NCBI RefSeq assembly: GCF_001657485.1
Contig: NZ_LXFU01000034.1
Span: 1-64,000 of the forward strand
Length of the DNA: 64,000 nt
From: Rhizobium sp. WYCCWR10014
Lineage (GTDB): Bacteria; Pseudomonadota; Alphaproteobacteria; Rhizobiales; Rhizobiaceae
Direction: 5' to 3'
Below the pieces are notes generated by a model. That model was not told the DNA's origin and made no database searches. It saw nothing but the letters and a program-made list of their open reading frames with translations. Shown here in pieces: positions 52,861-61,465 of the stretch (within the stretch, counting starts at the first letter, position 1; the number at the start of each line of letters is the position of its first letter). Both the position numbers and the translations under genes were made by a program.

Positions 52861-53627
52861 CCGAAAAGCCGCGCTTCTGGATTGGCACCAGCTGGAAGAT
52901 GAACAAGACGCTTGCTGAAGCCGAGCATTTCGCCCGCGGTCTAGAAGCTGCCGATGCCGCGCGCGACCCACGTATCCAGCGCTTCGTGATTCCGTCTTTC
53001 ACGGCGGTGCGCGAGGTCAAGGCGATGCTTGCCAAGACCTCGGTGAAGGTCGGCGCTCAGAACATGCATTGGGCCGACCAGGGCGCCTGGACCGGCGAAG
53101 TCTCGCCGGTGATGCTGAAGGACTGCAATCTCGATCTCGTCGAGCTCGGCCATTCCGAGCGGCGCGAACATTTTGGAGAGAACGACGCGACTGTGGGTCT
53201 GAAGACCGAAGCGGCCGTTCGCCACGGTCTCATCCCGCTGATCTGCATTGGCGAGACGCTTTCCGACCGCGAAAGCGGAAAGGCCGCCGACATCCTCGCG
53301 ACCCAGGTGCGCGGCGCACTTTCGAAACTTTCGGGCGCCCAAAAGGCTGCCGAGATCCTGCTGGCCTACGAGCCGGTCTGGGCGATCGGCGAGAAGGGCA
53401 TCCCGGCGACTGCGGATTATGCGGATGCCCGCCAGTCTGAAATCATCGCCGTTGCCGAAACTGTGCTGGGCCGGAAGATCCCCTGCCTCTACGGTGGGTC
53501 GGTCAACCCGCAGAACTGCGAAGAACTGATTTCGAGCCCGCATATCGACGGGCTTTTCATCGGCCGTTCGGCCTGGAATGTCGAAGGCTACCTCGACATC
53601 CTGGCCAAATGCGCCGCCAAACTCTGA
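52857..53627 (+). CDS. tpiB: Triose-phosphate-isomerase-like tetrulose-phosphate isomerase TpiB
   Basis: The 256-residue TIM barrel keeps the catalytic residues of triose-phosphate isomerase: Lys in GTSWKMNKT, His in [12 protein letters not shown], Glu in [12 protein letters not shown], and the phosphate-binding YGGSVNPQN. In the erythritol pathway this paralogue (TpiA2/EryH) converts D-3-tetrulose 4-phosphate to D-erythrulose 4-phosphate. ATG 52857 overlaps the DeoR stop, and rpiB follows 11 bases after the stop. Confidence 0.88.
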   Translation: MTEKPRFWIGTSWKMNKTLAEAEHFARGLEAADAARDPRIQRFVIPSFTAVREVKAMLAKTSVKVGAQNMHWADQGAWTGEVSPVMLKDCNLDLVELGHSERREHFGENDATVGLKTEAAVRHGLIPLICIGETLSDRESGKAADILATQVRGALSKLSGAQKAAEILLAYEPVWAIGEKGIPATADYADARQSEIIAVAETVLGRKIPCLYGGSVNPQNCEELISSPHIDGLFIGRSAWNVEGYLDILAKCAAKL

Positions 53628-53638
53628 GGAGAAAGACA

Positions 53639-54094
53639 ATGAAGCTTGCCATTGCAGGAGACAGCGCCGGCGAAGGCCTCGCCAAGGTTCTGGCCGACCA
53701 TCTGAAGGACCGCTTCGACGTGTACGAAGTCTCGCGCACGAGCGCCGGTGCCGATCCTTTCTACGCCAACCTCTCGGACCGCGTCGCCTCAGGCGTCATC
53801 GACGGCACCTACGACAAGGCAATCCTCGTTTGCGGCACCGGCATCGGCGTCTGCATCTCGGCCAACAAGGTTCCCGGCATCCGTGCCGCCCTGACGCATG
53901 ACACCTATTCGGCCGAGCGTGCAGCACTTTCCAACAATGCGCAAATCATCACTATGGGAGCCCGCGTCATCGGAACGGAGCTTGCAAAGTCGATCGCTGA
54001 CGCCTTTCTTGCCCAGACCTTCGACGAGAACGGCCGCTCTGCCGGTAACGTCAAGGCCATGGATGATCTTGACGCGAAGTACAGCGCCCGTTGA
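53639..54094 (+). CDS. rpiB: Ribose-5-phosphate-isomerase-B-like erythrulose-phosphate isomerase RpiB
   Basis: The 151-residue protein starts at ATG 53639 behind GAGGAGAAAG. It is of the RpiB/LacAB family: [20 protein letters not shown], the catalytic Cys in [20 protein letters not shown], and [14 protein letters not shown]. In the pathway (EryI) it turns D-erythrulose 4-phosphate into D-erythrose 4-phosphate, which enters central metabolism. It is the last gene of the operon. Confidence 0.88.
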   Translation: MKLAIAGDSAGEGLAKVLADHLKDRFDVYEVSRTSAGADPFYANLSDRVASGVIDGTYDKAILVCGTGIGVCISANKVPGIRAALTHDTYSAERAALSNNAQIITMGARVIGTELAKSIADAFLAQTFDENGRSAGNVKAMDDLDAKYSAR

Positions 54095-54437
54095 AGATTG
54101 CTGATGCCGGGGCCGGGCCGGAGTGTGTTCGATGTCACTGAGGCCGCACCGGGACGACTGCTCGGCCGATCCAGATCCGGCAGCGATTTCGGGCCGGAGG
54201 CATCGACACGTCCTTGAATTGAGATTCGTTTCGACTCGGAACAATCGGCCGAATGATTCGGTTGAGTCGCGTTGTTGCCATCGAAGCGAAGAAGAAGCAG
54301 ATGAAAAGGCCGTACAGGGCAAAGCCCAAGACCAGGGAAAAGCAAGGGTCGGCACCGAGCAATGTCATCAGAATCATGAGTGTTCTGCGCAACTCGGTCG
54401 ACGCGGAAAACAACCCGGGGAGGCGTCAGACTTAATC
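54095..54437 (+). other. Intergenic region, rpiB / DNA ligase
   Basis: This 343-base gap has no feature on the plus strand that I can support. A plus-strand frame at 54253-54435 is basic and low in family signal. The best candidate is a small minus-strand membrane protein listed separately at 54135-54413. No clear terminator follows rpiB. Confidence 0.35.
54135..54413 (-). CDS. Possible small membrane protein
   Basis: A 92-codon minus-strand frame begins MFSASTELRRTLMILMTL and contains two close hydrophobic stretches (TLMILMTLLGA and LVLGFALYGLFICFFFASM), then a basic tail. No family is recognised and the ribosome site is poor. It may be real, since the hydrophobic run is unusual for an antisense shadow, but chance is quite possible. 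Confidence 0.3.
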   Translation of the reverse strand: MFSASTELRRTLMILMTLLGADPCFSLVLGFALYGLFICFFFASMATTRLNRIIRPIVPSRNESQFKDVSMPPARNRCRIWIGRAVVPVRPQ

Positions 54438-55478
54438 ATGAAGCGTCCGCGCCGCCCACTGCCCCTGCTCGACGAATCTCACTCAACGCTGCAGTCTCGT
54501 CCGATCCGCAAGCGCGATCCCGACCAGCCCAGCCTGCCCTTCGATCCAATGCCGTCGCGCGTCGAGCCCTGCCTTGCGCTGCTGAAGCCGACTGTGCCTG
54601 CGGGGCCGGATTGGCTCTATGAGGTGAAGCTGGATGGCTATCGATTGGCAATCCACGTTGAGCCGAAGGGCGTGCGGGTCATCACCCGCGGCGGCCATGA
54701 CTGGACCCACCGCTTCCCCACCATCGCCGCCGCAGCGAAAAAGCTTGGAGTGACGACCGCCATTCTCGATGGCGAGGCGGTCGTACTTGATGATCATGGC
54801 CGATCGGATTTTGGCGCCCTGCAGCGCTCGCTCGGCGGGCGGGGCGGCAAGCGAGTATCGACCGAGTCGATCCTCGTCGCCTTCGACCTTCTCTATCTCG
54901 ATGGACACGATCTGGCCGGCACCGAGCTTGACGTGCGCCGGCACCTGCTTGAAGATCTGATACCGGACGGCGATGATCAGGCGATCCGAATTTCCGAAGA
55001 AATAGACCTGCCGGCTGAAGATCTTCTCGAGCACGCCTGCCATCGTCATCTGGAAGGCATCATCGCCAAGCATCGCGACCGGCCCTACGGAAGTGGCCGC
55101 ACGGGCGATTGGCTGAAGATCAAATGCGTCCAGAGCGAGAGCTTCATGATCGTTGGTTATGAGCCGTCGGCATCCGCCCGCGGCGGCATCGGCAGGCTGC
55201 TGTTGGCCGGCAGACGAGGCCTCGACTGGATTTATGTTGGCTCCGTCGGAACCGGTTTCGGTGCCAGTGATGCTGAATACCTGAAAAAGACGCTCGACCG
55301 ATTGAAGACGAGCCGGCCGGTCGTTCCCCTGAAGGGCAAGCGCCTCGTCCTCGTGCAACCGACGCTAATTGCCGAGATCGAGTTTCGCGGCTGGACGGAT
55401 GACGGCAATCTCCGCCATGCCTCGTACAAGGGGCTGCGCGAGGTTCAGGACAACGCCGCTGTCTTCGATATGACCTAA
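54438..55478 (+). CDS. ATP-dependent DNA ligase (LigD/LigC type)
   Basis: The start is ATG 54438 (MKRPRRPLPLLDESHS), giving 346 residues; the open frame upstream has no family sequence. The nucleotidyltransferase motif with the AMP-accepting Lys is YEVKLDGYRLAIHV (about residue 64), followed by LDGEAVVLDDHGRSDFGALQ and EGIIAKHRDRPYGSGRTGDW. An OB-fold domain with SFMIVGYEPSASARGGIG completes it. It is a stand-alone ligase domain without polymerase or phosphoesterase parts. Such genes often serve end-joining repair with Ku and are frequent on rhizobial replicons. No ku gene is nearby. Confidence 0.87.
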   Translation: MKRPRRPLPLLDESHSTLQSRPIRKRDPDQPSLPFDPMPSRVEPCLALLKPTVPAGPDWLYEVKLDGYRLAIHVEPKGVRVITRGGHDWTHRFPTIAAAAKKLGVTTAILDGEAVVLDDHGRSDFGALQRSLGGRGGKRVSTESILVAFDLLYLDGHDLAGTELDVRRHLLEDLIPDGDDQAIRISEEIDLPAEDLLEHACHRHLEGIIAKHRDRPYGSGRTGDWLKIKCVQSESFMIVGYEPSASARGGIGRLLLAGRRGLDWIYVGSVGTGFGASDAEYLKKTLDRLKTSRPVVPLKGKRLVLVQPTLIAEIEFRGWTDDGNLRHASYKGLREVQDNAAVFDMT

Positions 55479-55512
55479 AGTCTGAATCCTGTTCTCAATT
55501 AAATAGTTAGAT

Positions 55513-55544
55513 CCGAAAGCCGCTCACCGTTTTCGGCATCATGC
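55513..55544 (+). repeat. Short rhizobial intergenic repeat-like hairpin
   Basis: CCGAAA and TTTCGG (55513-55518, 55531-55536) flank a small GC core and are followed by CATCATGC. From memory, very similar hairpin-plus-tail elements occur in many Rhizobium intergenic regions. It lies between two convergent genes. Confidence 0.35.
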
Positions 55545-55581
55545 TATAGACTTCATCACTCTCAGCAGGTCAAAATGCTGA

Positions 55582-55878
55582 TCAGAGATTCTCCAGAAGA
55601 AGCCCAGAACTGGGCCGCCATTCGAATATATCGACGCTCCCGTAAACACCGGAGCGCACGAAGGGATCTCCTGCGCTGAACGCCTCGAACTCGGCGAGCG
55701 TTTCGACTTGCGCGATCACGATTGCGGTGGAACCCTTGCCTGCCGCCGGCGGTGCGGAAGGTCCCGAAAGAAGGATGCGGATCGCCGCGCCATGCAGATA
55801 GGCCCTGTGCTCATCGAGCAATCGGGAGCGTTCGGCAGCCTTGCCGGGGGCGGATACCGCGTAGCGGGCGACGATCAT
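55582..55878 (-). CDS. YciI-family protein (resorcylate cluster)
   Basis: The 98-residue ferredoxin-like protein has the YciI pattern MIVARYAVSAPGKAAERSRL, LDEHRAYLHGAA, ILLSGP and FSAGDPFVRSGVYGSVDIFE. The His-Asp pair of the family (DEHRAYL, GDPFV) is present. Its start overlaps the graB stop by four bases, so it is the last gene of the catabolic operon and sits where the uncharacterised graE is reported in the known cluster. A muconolactone-isomerase-like or accessory role is possible. Confidence 0.75.
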   Translation of the reverse strand: MIVARYAVSAPGKAAERSRLLDEHRAYLHGAAIRILLSGPSAPPAAGKGSTAIVIAQVETLAEFEAFSAGDPFVRSGVYGSVDIFEWRPSSGLLLENL

Positions 55879-56723
55879 TGTGTATTCTCCACCGGCGTCA
55901 GCACGAAATCGAAATCGGAACGCCAGATTGTCCGACGATCGACCCGGTCGAAAGGCGCGACAAGGCTGTTTTTCACCCCAAATACCGTATCGGATTCCAG
56001 ATAGGGATCGTCGCCGACAAATGTGTGGGTGACGAGCTTCTGATAACCTGAAGCCGTGATCAGGTAATGAGTATGGGCAGGACGGTAGGGATGGCGGCCG
56101 AGGGACGCCAACATCTGGCCGACCGGGCCGTCATCCGGGATCGGGTAGGAAACCGGCTTTATGCCGACGAAGCTATAGGCGCCATCTGCGCCGGTCACGA
56201 AGATGCCCCGGTTGTTCCACTTCGGCTGGATATCCGGCTGCTGGACGTCGTAGAAGCCATCGGAATTATCCGACCATACGTCGATCCGGGCACCCTCGAT
56301 CGGATTGCCATTAAGATCAAGCACCCGCCCGATGAAGAGGCAGCTCTCGCCCTTGCCGTCGAGAGAGATGTTTTCACCCATCTGCCGTATGGGCGCGCCT
56401 TCGACATGGAAAGGTCCAAACACGGTATTTTCCGTGGCGCCCGGCGGACGCCGGTTGTTGATTGCGTCCACCAGCATCGACAAGCCAAGCGTATCGCTGA
56501 GCAGGATGAACTCCTGTCGCTCGTCATGACAGAGATGGCCGGTACGGGTCAGGAAGCCGATGGCCAGCTCCCATTCCGCCTGGGTGAGGCTGATATCCTT
56601 GGCAAAGGCATGTAGGTGCTTGACAAGCGACGCCATGACTTCGGTAAGACGCGGATTAATGTCCTGCCCCATCCGCGAGTTGACGGCTTCCACGGATCTC
56701 TCTTCGGTGAAATATTCAGGCAC
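55875..56723 (-). CDS. graB: Hydroxyquinol 1,2-dioxygenase GraB
   Basis: The 282-residue protein is an intradiol ring-cleavage dioxygenase: N-terminal helical dimer domain, then the iron site with Tyr in NSDGFYDVQQPD, and Tyr/His/His in HPYRPAHTHYLI. It opens hydroxyquinol (1,2,4-trihydroxybenzene) to maleylacetate. The neighbour graC encodes the enzyme for that product. The start is ATG 56723 with CCTCC on the complementary side as ribosome site. Confidence 0.9.
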   Translation of the reverse strand: MPEYFTEERSVEAVNSRMGQDINPRLTEVMASLVKHLHAFAKDISLTQAEWELAIGFLTRTGHLCHDERQEFILLSDTLGLSMLVDAINNRRPPGATENTVFGPFHVEGAPIRQMGENISLDGKGESCLFIGRVLDLNGNPIEGARIDVWSDNSDGFYDVQQPDIQPKWNNRGIFVTGADGAYSFVGIKPVSYPIPDDGPVGQMLASLGRHPYRPAHTHYLITASGYQKLVTHTFVGDDPYLESDTVFGVKNSLVAPFDRVDRRTIWRSDFDFVLTPVENTQ

Positions 56724-56743
56724 GTGGCCATCCTCCTAAGGCA

Positions 56744-57802
56744 TTAACGCGGCCGCGCGCCCTCCCAGGCGCTTTGCAACAAAGCCCGGATCGCTTTCCG
56801 TTCGATCGGGCGCGGGTTCCAGTAGGGGTTCCGGGCGGCGAGTTCCGCCGCATGGTCCAGATCGGATTCCTTCATACCCAGATTGCGCAGCGCCAGGGGG
56901 GCGCCGATCGAAGCGGCAAAATCATAAAGACCGTTGCCCAGCGAGCCGCCGAAAAGATCGGCAGCGGGCTTTAGCGTATCCGCTGCGGCTGCGGCGTTGT
57001 AGGCGGCAGAATGGGGAAGAATGACCGCATGGGTTTCCGCATGCGGCAGATCGAAGCTACCGCCCAGCGTATGGCAAAGCTTGTGATGCAGGGCCATGCC
57101 AACGGCTCCGAGCACCGTGCCGCACAACCAGGAACCGTAAAGCGCTTCGCTTCGCGGCTCGATGTCCCCAGGTGAATTGACGATTTCGGGTAAAGCCTGC
57201 TTCAGCGCACGCAGGCCCTCGACCGCCATCATTGACGAAATGGGGTTGCGATCCTGCGCATAGAGACCTTCGACCGCGTGCGCCATTGCATTGAGCCCGC
57301 TGCTGACGCTGATGTTGACCGGCAATCCCAATGTCAATTCCGGGTCGTAGATCACCACTTCGGGCAGGATTTCGGGTCCGCGGACCGTCGTCTTCTGCCC
57401 GTTTTCTGTCTGGCCGAGGATCGGTGTAACCTCCGACCCCGCATAGGTCGTCGCCACCACGATTTGTGGCGCGTCGTTGCGATAGGCGATCGCCTTGCCG
57501 AGACCGATCGTCGATCCGCCGCCGATCGCGACGACGCAATCGGCGCCGGCTGCGTTGTATGCCGCCATTGCGCGCTCGGTCACATCGACCGGCGTATGCA
57601 TCGTTGCATCGTGGAATAGTCCCGCCGCAAGCGGGCCGAGGGAAGCGGCGATGCGTTCAGCCTCCGCTTTCTGGTGCGGGGTTGAAAGAATCAGGGCGTG
57701 CTTGCCGCCCTGTCCTGCAATCGCCTCGGCGAGACGGTTCAACGAGCCGCTCCCGAAGAAGACCTGGGCCGCGCTGGCCGTGTATCTGAAAGGTGCAACC
57801 AT
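56744..57802 (-). CDS. graC: Maleylacetate reductase GraC
   Basis: The 352-residue member of the iron-alcohol-dehydrogenase superfamily has the NAD(P) motif CVVAIGGGSTIGLGKAIAYR and the maleylacetate-reductase segment ATTYAGSEVTPILGQTENGQ. It also has HHKLCHTLGGSFDLPHAETH. It reduces maleylacetate to 3-oxoadipate. It is one base from graF. Confidence 0.9.
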   Translation of the reverse strand: MVAPFRYTASAAQVFFGSGSLNRLAEAIAGQGGKHALILSTPHQKAEAERIAASLGPLAAGLFHDATMHTPVDVTERAMAAYNAAGADCVVAIGGGSTIGLGKAIAYRNDAPQIVVATTYAGSEVTPILGQTENGQKTTVRGPEILPEVVIYDPELTLGLPVNISVSSGLNAMAHAVEGLYAQDRNPISSMMAVEGLRALKQALPEIVNSPGDIEPRSEALYGSWLCGTVLGAVGMALHHKLCHTLGGSFDLPHAETHAVILPHSAAYNAAAAADTLKPAADLFGGSLGNGLYDFAASIGAPLALRNLGMKESDLDHAAELAARNPYWNPRPIERKAIRALLQSAWEGARPR

Positions 57803-57803
57803 G

Positions 57804-58784
57804 CTATCGATCGAGTTTGAAAAGTGAAACCGCGTTGGTGCGACCGATCTTCAGACGGTCGGCTTCGGAGATGGTCGTGCTGTCGAACCAGTTTGCAGCA
57901 TGGTCGATGTTCTCGAATGGCCAGTCCGTCGAGAACAGAATTCGGTCCGCGCCAATTTCCAGCATAGCATCGATAAGCGATTGCGTGCGGAAGTTCCCCG
58001 ACGTCGTGATGTAGAAATTCTCGTTGAAATAATCGGCAATCGGGCGTTTGGCCGGATGGTTCTTTTCCACCTTGACCCACGCATTCCGGTTGTCGATGCG
58101 CCACATCATGTATGGCAGGCCCTCGCCCATGTGACCAACGATGATCCGCAAAGCCGGATGTTCGTCAAACAGGCCGGACCCCATCAAGCGCAGCGCATGA
58201 ACAGCGGTCTCCTGCGCGAACGCCCATGTCGGACCCATCAGCCAGGAATGGCCAGCATAGATCCGGCTATCTTGCGGCAACGGGTTGCGCGGATGCAGAT
58301 AGAAGGGAACGTTGAGTTTTTCGACTTCCGCCCAGAACGGACGATATTGCGGCAGGTCGTAGTAAAGCGGCGTCGTTCCGTCACCTTCTTGCGAGAAGCC
58401 ATTGACCAGTGCGCCGACGAAACCGAGCGTCGTCACGCAGCGCTGCAATTCCTGCGCAGCCGCATCCGGATCCTGCAGGGGCAAAGCTGCAAATCCCAGG
58501 AAACGGTTCGGGTTCTTGACGCATTGCTCCGCCAGAAAGTCGTTGGCGCGTCGGGAAATATCCAGGGCCTTTGCCTTATCCGGAATTGCCTGCACGGCCG
58601 GAGCGTTCAGCGACAGGATCATTTTCTCGATGCCGTGGGCATCCATTAGCCGCAGACGCTTGTCCTGGATATCCAGAAGACGGGCGGACAGTTCCGTCCA
58701 GTAATCGCCCGGCACGAACCCAGCCGAATCCTGCAGCGTCTCGGGAATGGCGAAATGTTCTTCAAGCGCGATCTTGCCTTGCAC
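57804..58784 (-). CDS. graF: Gamma-resorcylate (2,6-dihydroxybenzoate) decarboxylase GraF
   Basis: The start is read as GTG 58784 (MQGKIALEEHFAIPETLQDS), preceded by an AAAGAGAG site. This gives 326 residues, matching the known enzyme of about 327. The zinc ligands of the family fall at their published numbers with this start: Glu8 and His10 (LEEHF), His164 (FYLHPRNPLPQ) and Asp287 (LFSTDWPFENI). It removes the carboxyl group of gamma-resorcylate to give resorcinol. The frame is open about 50 codons further upstream but carries no family sequence. Confidence 0.92.
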   Translation of the reverse strand: MQGKIALEEHFAIPETLQDSAGFVPGDYWTELSARLLDIQDKRLRLMDAHGIEKMILSLNAPAVQAIPDKAKALDISRRANDFLAEQCVKNPNRFLGFAALPLQDPDAAAQELQRCVTTLGFVGALVNGFSQEGDGTTPLYYDLPQYRPFWAEVEKLNVPFYLHPRNPLPQDSRIYAGHSWLMGPTWAFAQETAVHALRLMGSGLFDEHPALRIIVGHMGEGLPYMMWRIDNRNAWVKVEKNHPAKRPIADYFNENFYITTSGNFRTQSLIDAMLEIGADRILFSTDWPFENIDHAANWFDSTTISEADRLKIGRTNAVSLFKLDR

Positions 58785-58831
58785 GATATGCTCTCTTTCC
58801 TGTCTTGAATCGAAATAATAGGGATGGCGGA

Positions 58832-60064
58832 TCAGAATTGTCCCTTGGGCGGAAGACCGAGCAGCTGCTGGCCGACCATGGTGCCCACGGCATCCCAGTT
58901 CATGGAAATGTGGCGCCCGACTGCATTTGCATCGCGCCATGCCCGCTGGACGGGGTTGGACATCTGGAGGCCGAGGCCGCCTGTCGATGCATTGAGTGCT
59001 TCCGCGGCCCGAAGGGCGAGGCTGACCGCAAAGGATTGGCTACGACGGGCGAGAATCCGATCTTCTTCGGTGATCTCGCCCGCGCCATCCTCGCGGGCCT
59101 GGGCCAGTTGCTGCGCCCGGGCAATATCGCGCAGAATGATTTCGCGGGCGGCATCCACGGATGCGGAGGCTTCCGCCACGCGAAGCTGGATCGTCGGAAA
59201 TTCGGCGATCTTGTTGTTGCCGCCGGCCACTGCACCACGTGTCACACGAGCTCCCATGTGGTCGATATAGCTCTCCAGTGCGCCCTTCGCCGCACCGACG
59301 GCTGCGCTGCCGAGGCAGAACGGAACCCCCATGAGCAGCGGAATGTTGAAAAGGCCGATACCTTTGTAGCCACGTCCGCCCGGCGTTCTGCCGGAAGTCG
59401 CATCCGGAAAGCTCAGCATGCGGTATTCCGGAACGAAGACATCCTTGAGGATCAGGCTTTTTGAGCCGGTGCCCGCAAGGCCGACCACGTCCCAGGTCTC
59501 GGCAATTGCATAGTCGCTGGCAGGAACCAGAAGGAACGCCGGTACAGGACGCTCCCCCTCGCCGCTTGGCGGAATGATTGCCGCACAGAGCGCCCACTGG
59601 GCATTTTCGCATCCGCTCGCAAAGGCCCAATCGCCGGATAGCCGAAAACCACCGTCGACGCGTTCCGCCATGCGGACCGGCGCATAGGAGCCGCAGAGCA
59701 ACGCATCCGGATTGCTGCCCCACACGTCCTGCTGAACCCTTTCATCGAACATGGCAAGCAGCCATTGATGCGCGGAAAGGAGGCCGGCAACCCAGCCGGT
59801 GGAGGCACAGGCCGACGACAGTTGGATATTTGCATCGACAAGTTCGGCAAACGATCCTTCCTCGCCACCGAAACGGGCAGGCTTGACGATATCGAAATAG
59901 CCGGCGGAGCGCAGCAGCTCGATAGAGCGCGCCGGCACACGGCCGGATTTTTCGGTATCGCGCGCGCCGGCACGGATTTCGTCCAGCACCGGGGCGATGC
60001 GATCTGCAAGACATGCGGTCTTGACCCGCGCCGAGGCGGGAAACAGGGCGGCTGTATTGTTCAT
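58832..60064 (-). CDS. graA: Resorcinol hydroxylase, large (oxygenase) component GraA
   Basis: The 410-residue protein has the acyl-CoA-dehydrogenase fold of two-component flavin monooxygenases (ARFGGEEGSFAELVDANIQL, SGDWAFASGCENAQWALCAA, DVVGLAGTGSKSLILKDVFV). It uses reduced flavin supplied by GraD to hydroxylate resorcinol to hydroxyquinol. It lies between graD (10 bases) and graF (47 bases). Confidence 0.9.
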   Translation of the reverse strand: MNNTAALFPASARVKTACLADRIAPVLDEIRAGARDTEKSGRVPARSIELLRSAGYFDIVKPARFGGEEGSFAELVDANIQLSSACASTGWVAGLLSAHQWLLAMFDERVQQDVWGSNPDALLCGSYAPVRMAERVDGGFRLSGDWAFASGCENAQWALCAAIIPPSGEGERPVPAFLLVPASDYAIAETWDVVGLAGTGSKSLILKDVFVPEYRMLSFPDATSGRTPGGRGYKGIGLFNIPLLMGVPFCLGSAAVGAAKGALESYIDHMGARVTRGAVAGGNNKIAEFPTIQLRVAEASASVDAAREIILRDIARAQQLAQAREDGAGEITEEDRILARRSQSFAVSLALRAAEALNASTGGLGLQMSNPVQRAWRDANAVGRHISMNWDAVGTMVGQQLLGLPPKGQF

Positions 60065-60074
60065 GAAACTACCT

Positions 60075-60614
60075 TCAGTTCTGGGATGCAGGGAGCGCGT
60101 GCAGTGGCGCGCAATATTTCGAATTCTCGTACATCAGCGCGATCGTGTTTTCGGCATGGCGGGTATCCACGACCTGCCCGATGAAGATCGTGTGCGTTCC
60201 ATAGGGAACTGCGCCCATGCGGCGGCAGACAACCGAGGCATGAGCGGTCTCCAGCACCATCATGCCGCGCTCATGGCGAACCCAATCGGCAGCGTCGAAC
60301 CGACGCTCAGGCGCAATCTTGCCGCTGAAACCTTCCGATACTGCTGCCTGCCTGTCGGTCAGAATGCTGACTGCGAATTCCGGCACCTCGAGCAGCATGT
60401 CATGCAGGTAGGTGCGATTGTTCAGGCAGATGATGAGAGATGGCGGATCCATCGAAAGTGATGTGACGGCCGTTGCCGTCATTCCATGATCCGCACCGTT
60501 GCGACAAGCAGAAATGACCGTCACCGTCGCCGGGAAACGGCGCATGGTCGATCGAAACGCATCGCTGATCGGTGCGGGGGGCGGCGCTATGCCGAGGGCA
60601 GCAGTGGCAGACAT
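60075..60614 (-). CDS. graD: Flavin reductase, small component of resorcinol hydroxylase, GraD
   Basis: The start is ATG 60614 (MSATAALGIAPPPAPI) behind GGAGGAAATC, giving 179 residues. It is a flavin-reductase-like FMN/FAD-binding split barrel (FRSTMRRFPATVTVISA, GMTATAVTSLSMDPPSLIIC, and a C-terminal HTIFIGQVVDTRH). It reduces flavin with NAD(P)H for GraA and is the first gene of the catabolic operon. Confidence 0.9.
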   Translation of the reverse strand: MSATAALGIAPPPAPISDAFRSTMRRFPATVTVISACRNGADHGMTATAVTSLSMDPPSLIICLNNRTYLHDMLLEVPEFAVSILTDRQAAVSEGFSGKIAPERRFDAADWVRHERGMMVLETAHASVVCRRMGAVPYGTHTIFIGQVVDTRHAENTIALMYENSKYCAPLHALPASQN

Positions 60615-60648
60615 GATTTCCTCCCGTGTCTCCTTGCTATCCAAATTA

Positions 60649-60675
60649 TTGCATTTGCAATTGTTGTCAATGCAA
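60649..60675 (+). promoter_or_regulatory. Candidate GraR operators in the graD-graR gap
   Basis: TTGCATTTGCAA (60649-60660) has perfect TTGCA/TGCAA arms, and TTGTCAATGCAA (60664-60675) is a degenerate second copy 15 bases on. The same TTGCA-N2-TGCAA motif occurs before graK. They lie in the 198-base divergent region beside a MarR-type gene. Confidence 0.5.
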
Positions 60676-60812
60676 ATTTAAAAATTAGGCAGAAATGCTT
60701 GATCTGCCCAGCCGTTCTCTGCGGCTGAAGCCAATCGTGTTGTCATCCCGGTCATTTAGGTGCATGTCGGAGAGAGCCTCCAGCAAGCCGAATCCCGCCA
60801 GCAGACAGAGAC

Positions 60813-61265
60813 ATGTACAAACTTACCGATTCCGTTCCGTATCTTCTCAATCGCGCCGGCGTGCGGATAGCCGAGGTATTCGCGCAGAGAATCGCCGAAG
60901 ACAATCTCAGCGTGGCGATGTACCGGGTTCTGGCCATGCTCAAGGAGCGCCGGGAGAGCACCCTGGGAGATCTCGCCGACGTCGTCTCTGTCGAGATTTC
61001 GACGCTTTCGCGCCTCGTCGGCACACTGGCCAAGCGCAAGCTGGTGTCGCGAACACGTCCGGAAGATAATGGCCGCATCGTCATCGTAAGGCTGACCCCG
61101 CAGGGCGAGGCGCTGACGGAAAGGCTCATGCCGCTTGCCGTCGAGCTTGAACGCACCGCGGTTCAGGACATGTCGGACGAGGAGGTCGCAGCACTGAAGA
61201 AGGCGCTGCGCCGCATGCACAGCAACCTGCCGGCAATGTCCGGAAAGGGAAAAGTTACAAGCTGA
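60813..61265 (+). CDS. graR: MarR-family regulator GraR
   Basis: The 150-residue winged-helix protein has the MarR recognition region STLGDLADVVSVEISTLSRL and the wing sequence RTRPEDNGRIVIVRLTPQGE. It is divergent from graD and directly upstream of graK. MarR proteins usually repress and are released by aromatic ligands; here gamma-resorcylate or resorcinol is likely. Repeated palindromes on both sides of the gene fit autoregulation and control of both gra units. Confidence 0.87.
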   Translation: MYKLTDSVPYLLNRAGVRIAEVFAQRIAEDNLSVAMYRVLAMLKERRESTLGDLADVVSVEISTLSRLVGTLAKRKLVSRTRPEDNGRIVIVRLTPQGEALTERLMPLAVELERTAVQDMSDEEVAALKKALRRMHSNLPAMSGKGKVTS

Positions 61266-61269
61266 AAAG

Positions 61270-61283
61270 TTTGCAGTTGCAAA
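61270..61283 (+). promoter_or_regulatory. Candidate GraR operator before graK
   Basis: TTTGCAGTTGCAAA has perfect six-base arms around GT and matches the TTGCA-N2-TGCAA sites before graD. It sits five bases after the graR stop; a TTGACA box follows at 61324. Confidence 0.5.
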
Positions 61284-61465
61284 TATTTTATTCGCAAGTA
61301 TTTAATAGCGTGTCATCGTTGTCTTGACATAGCCCGTTTGCGGGTGAGTCTGGCGCTGGGAGGAACCACGCCGGCAACGATCCAGGAGGATTTGTACACG
61401 GATCGACGCGGACCTGCCGCTGGCAGGAACGTACTTCCTGTACGCAAATGTATGGGGAGGGAAAA

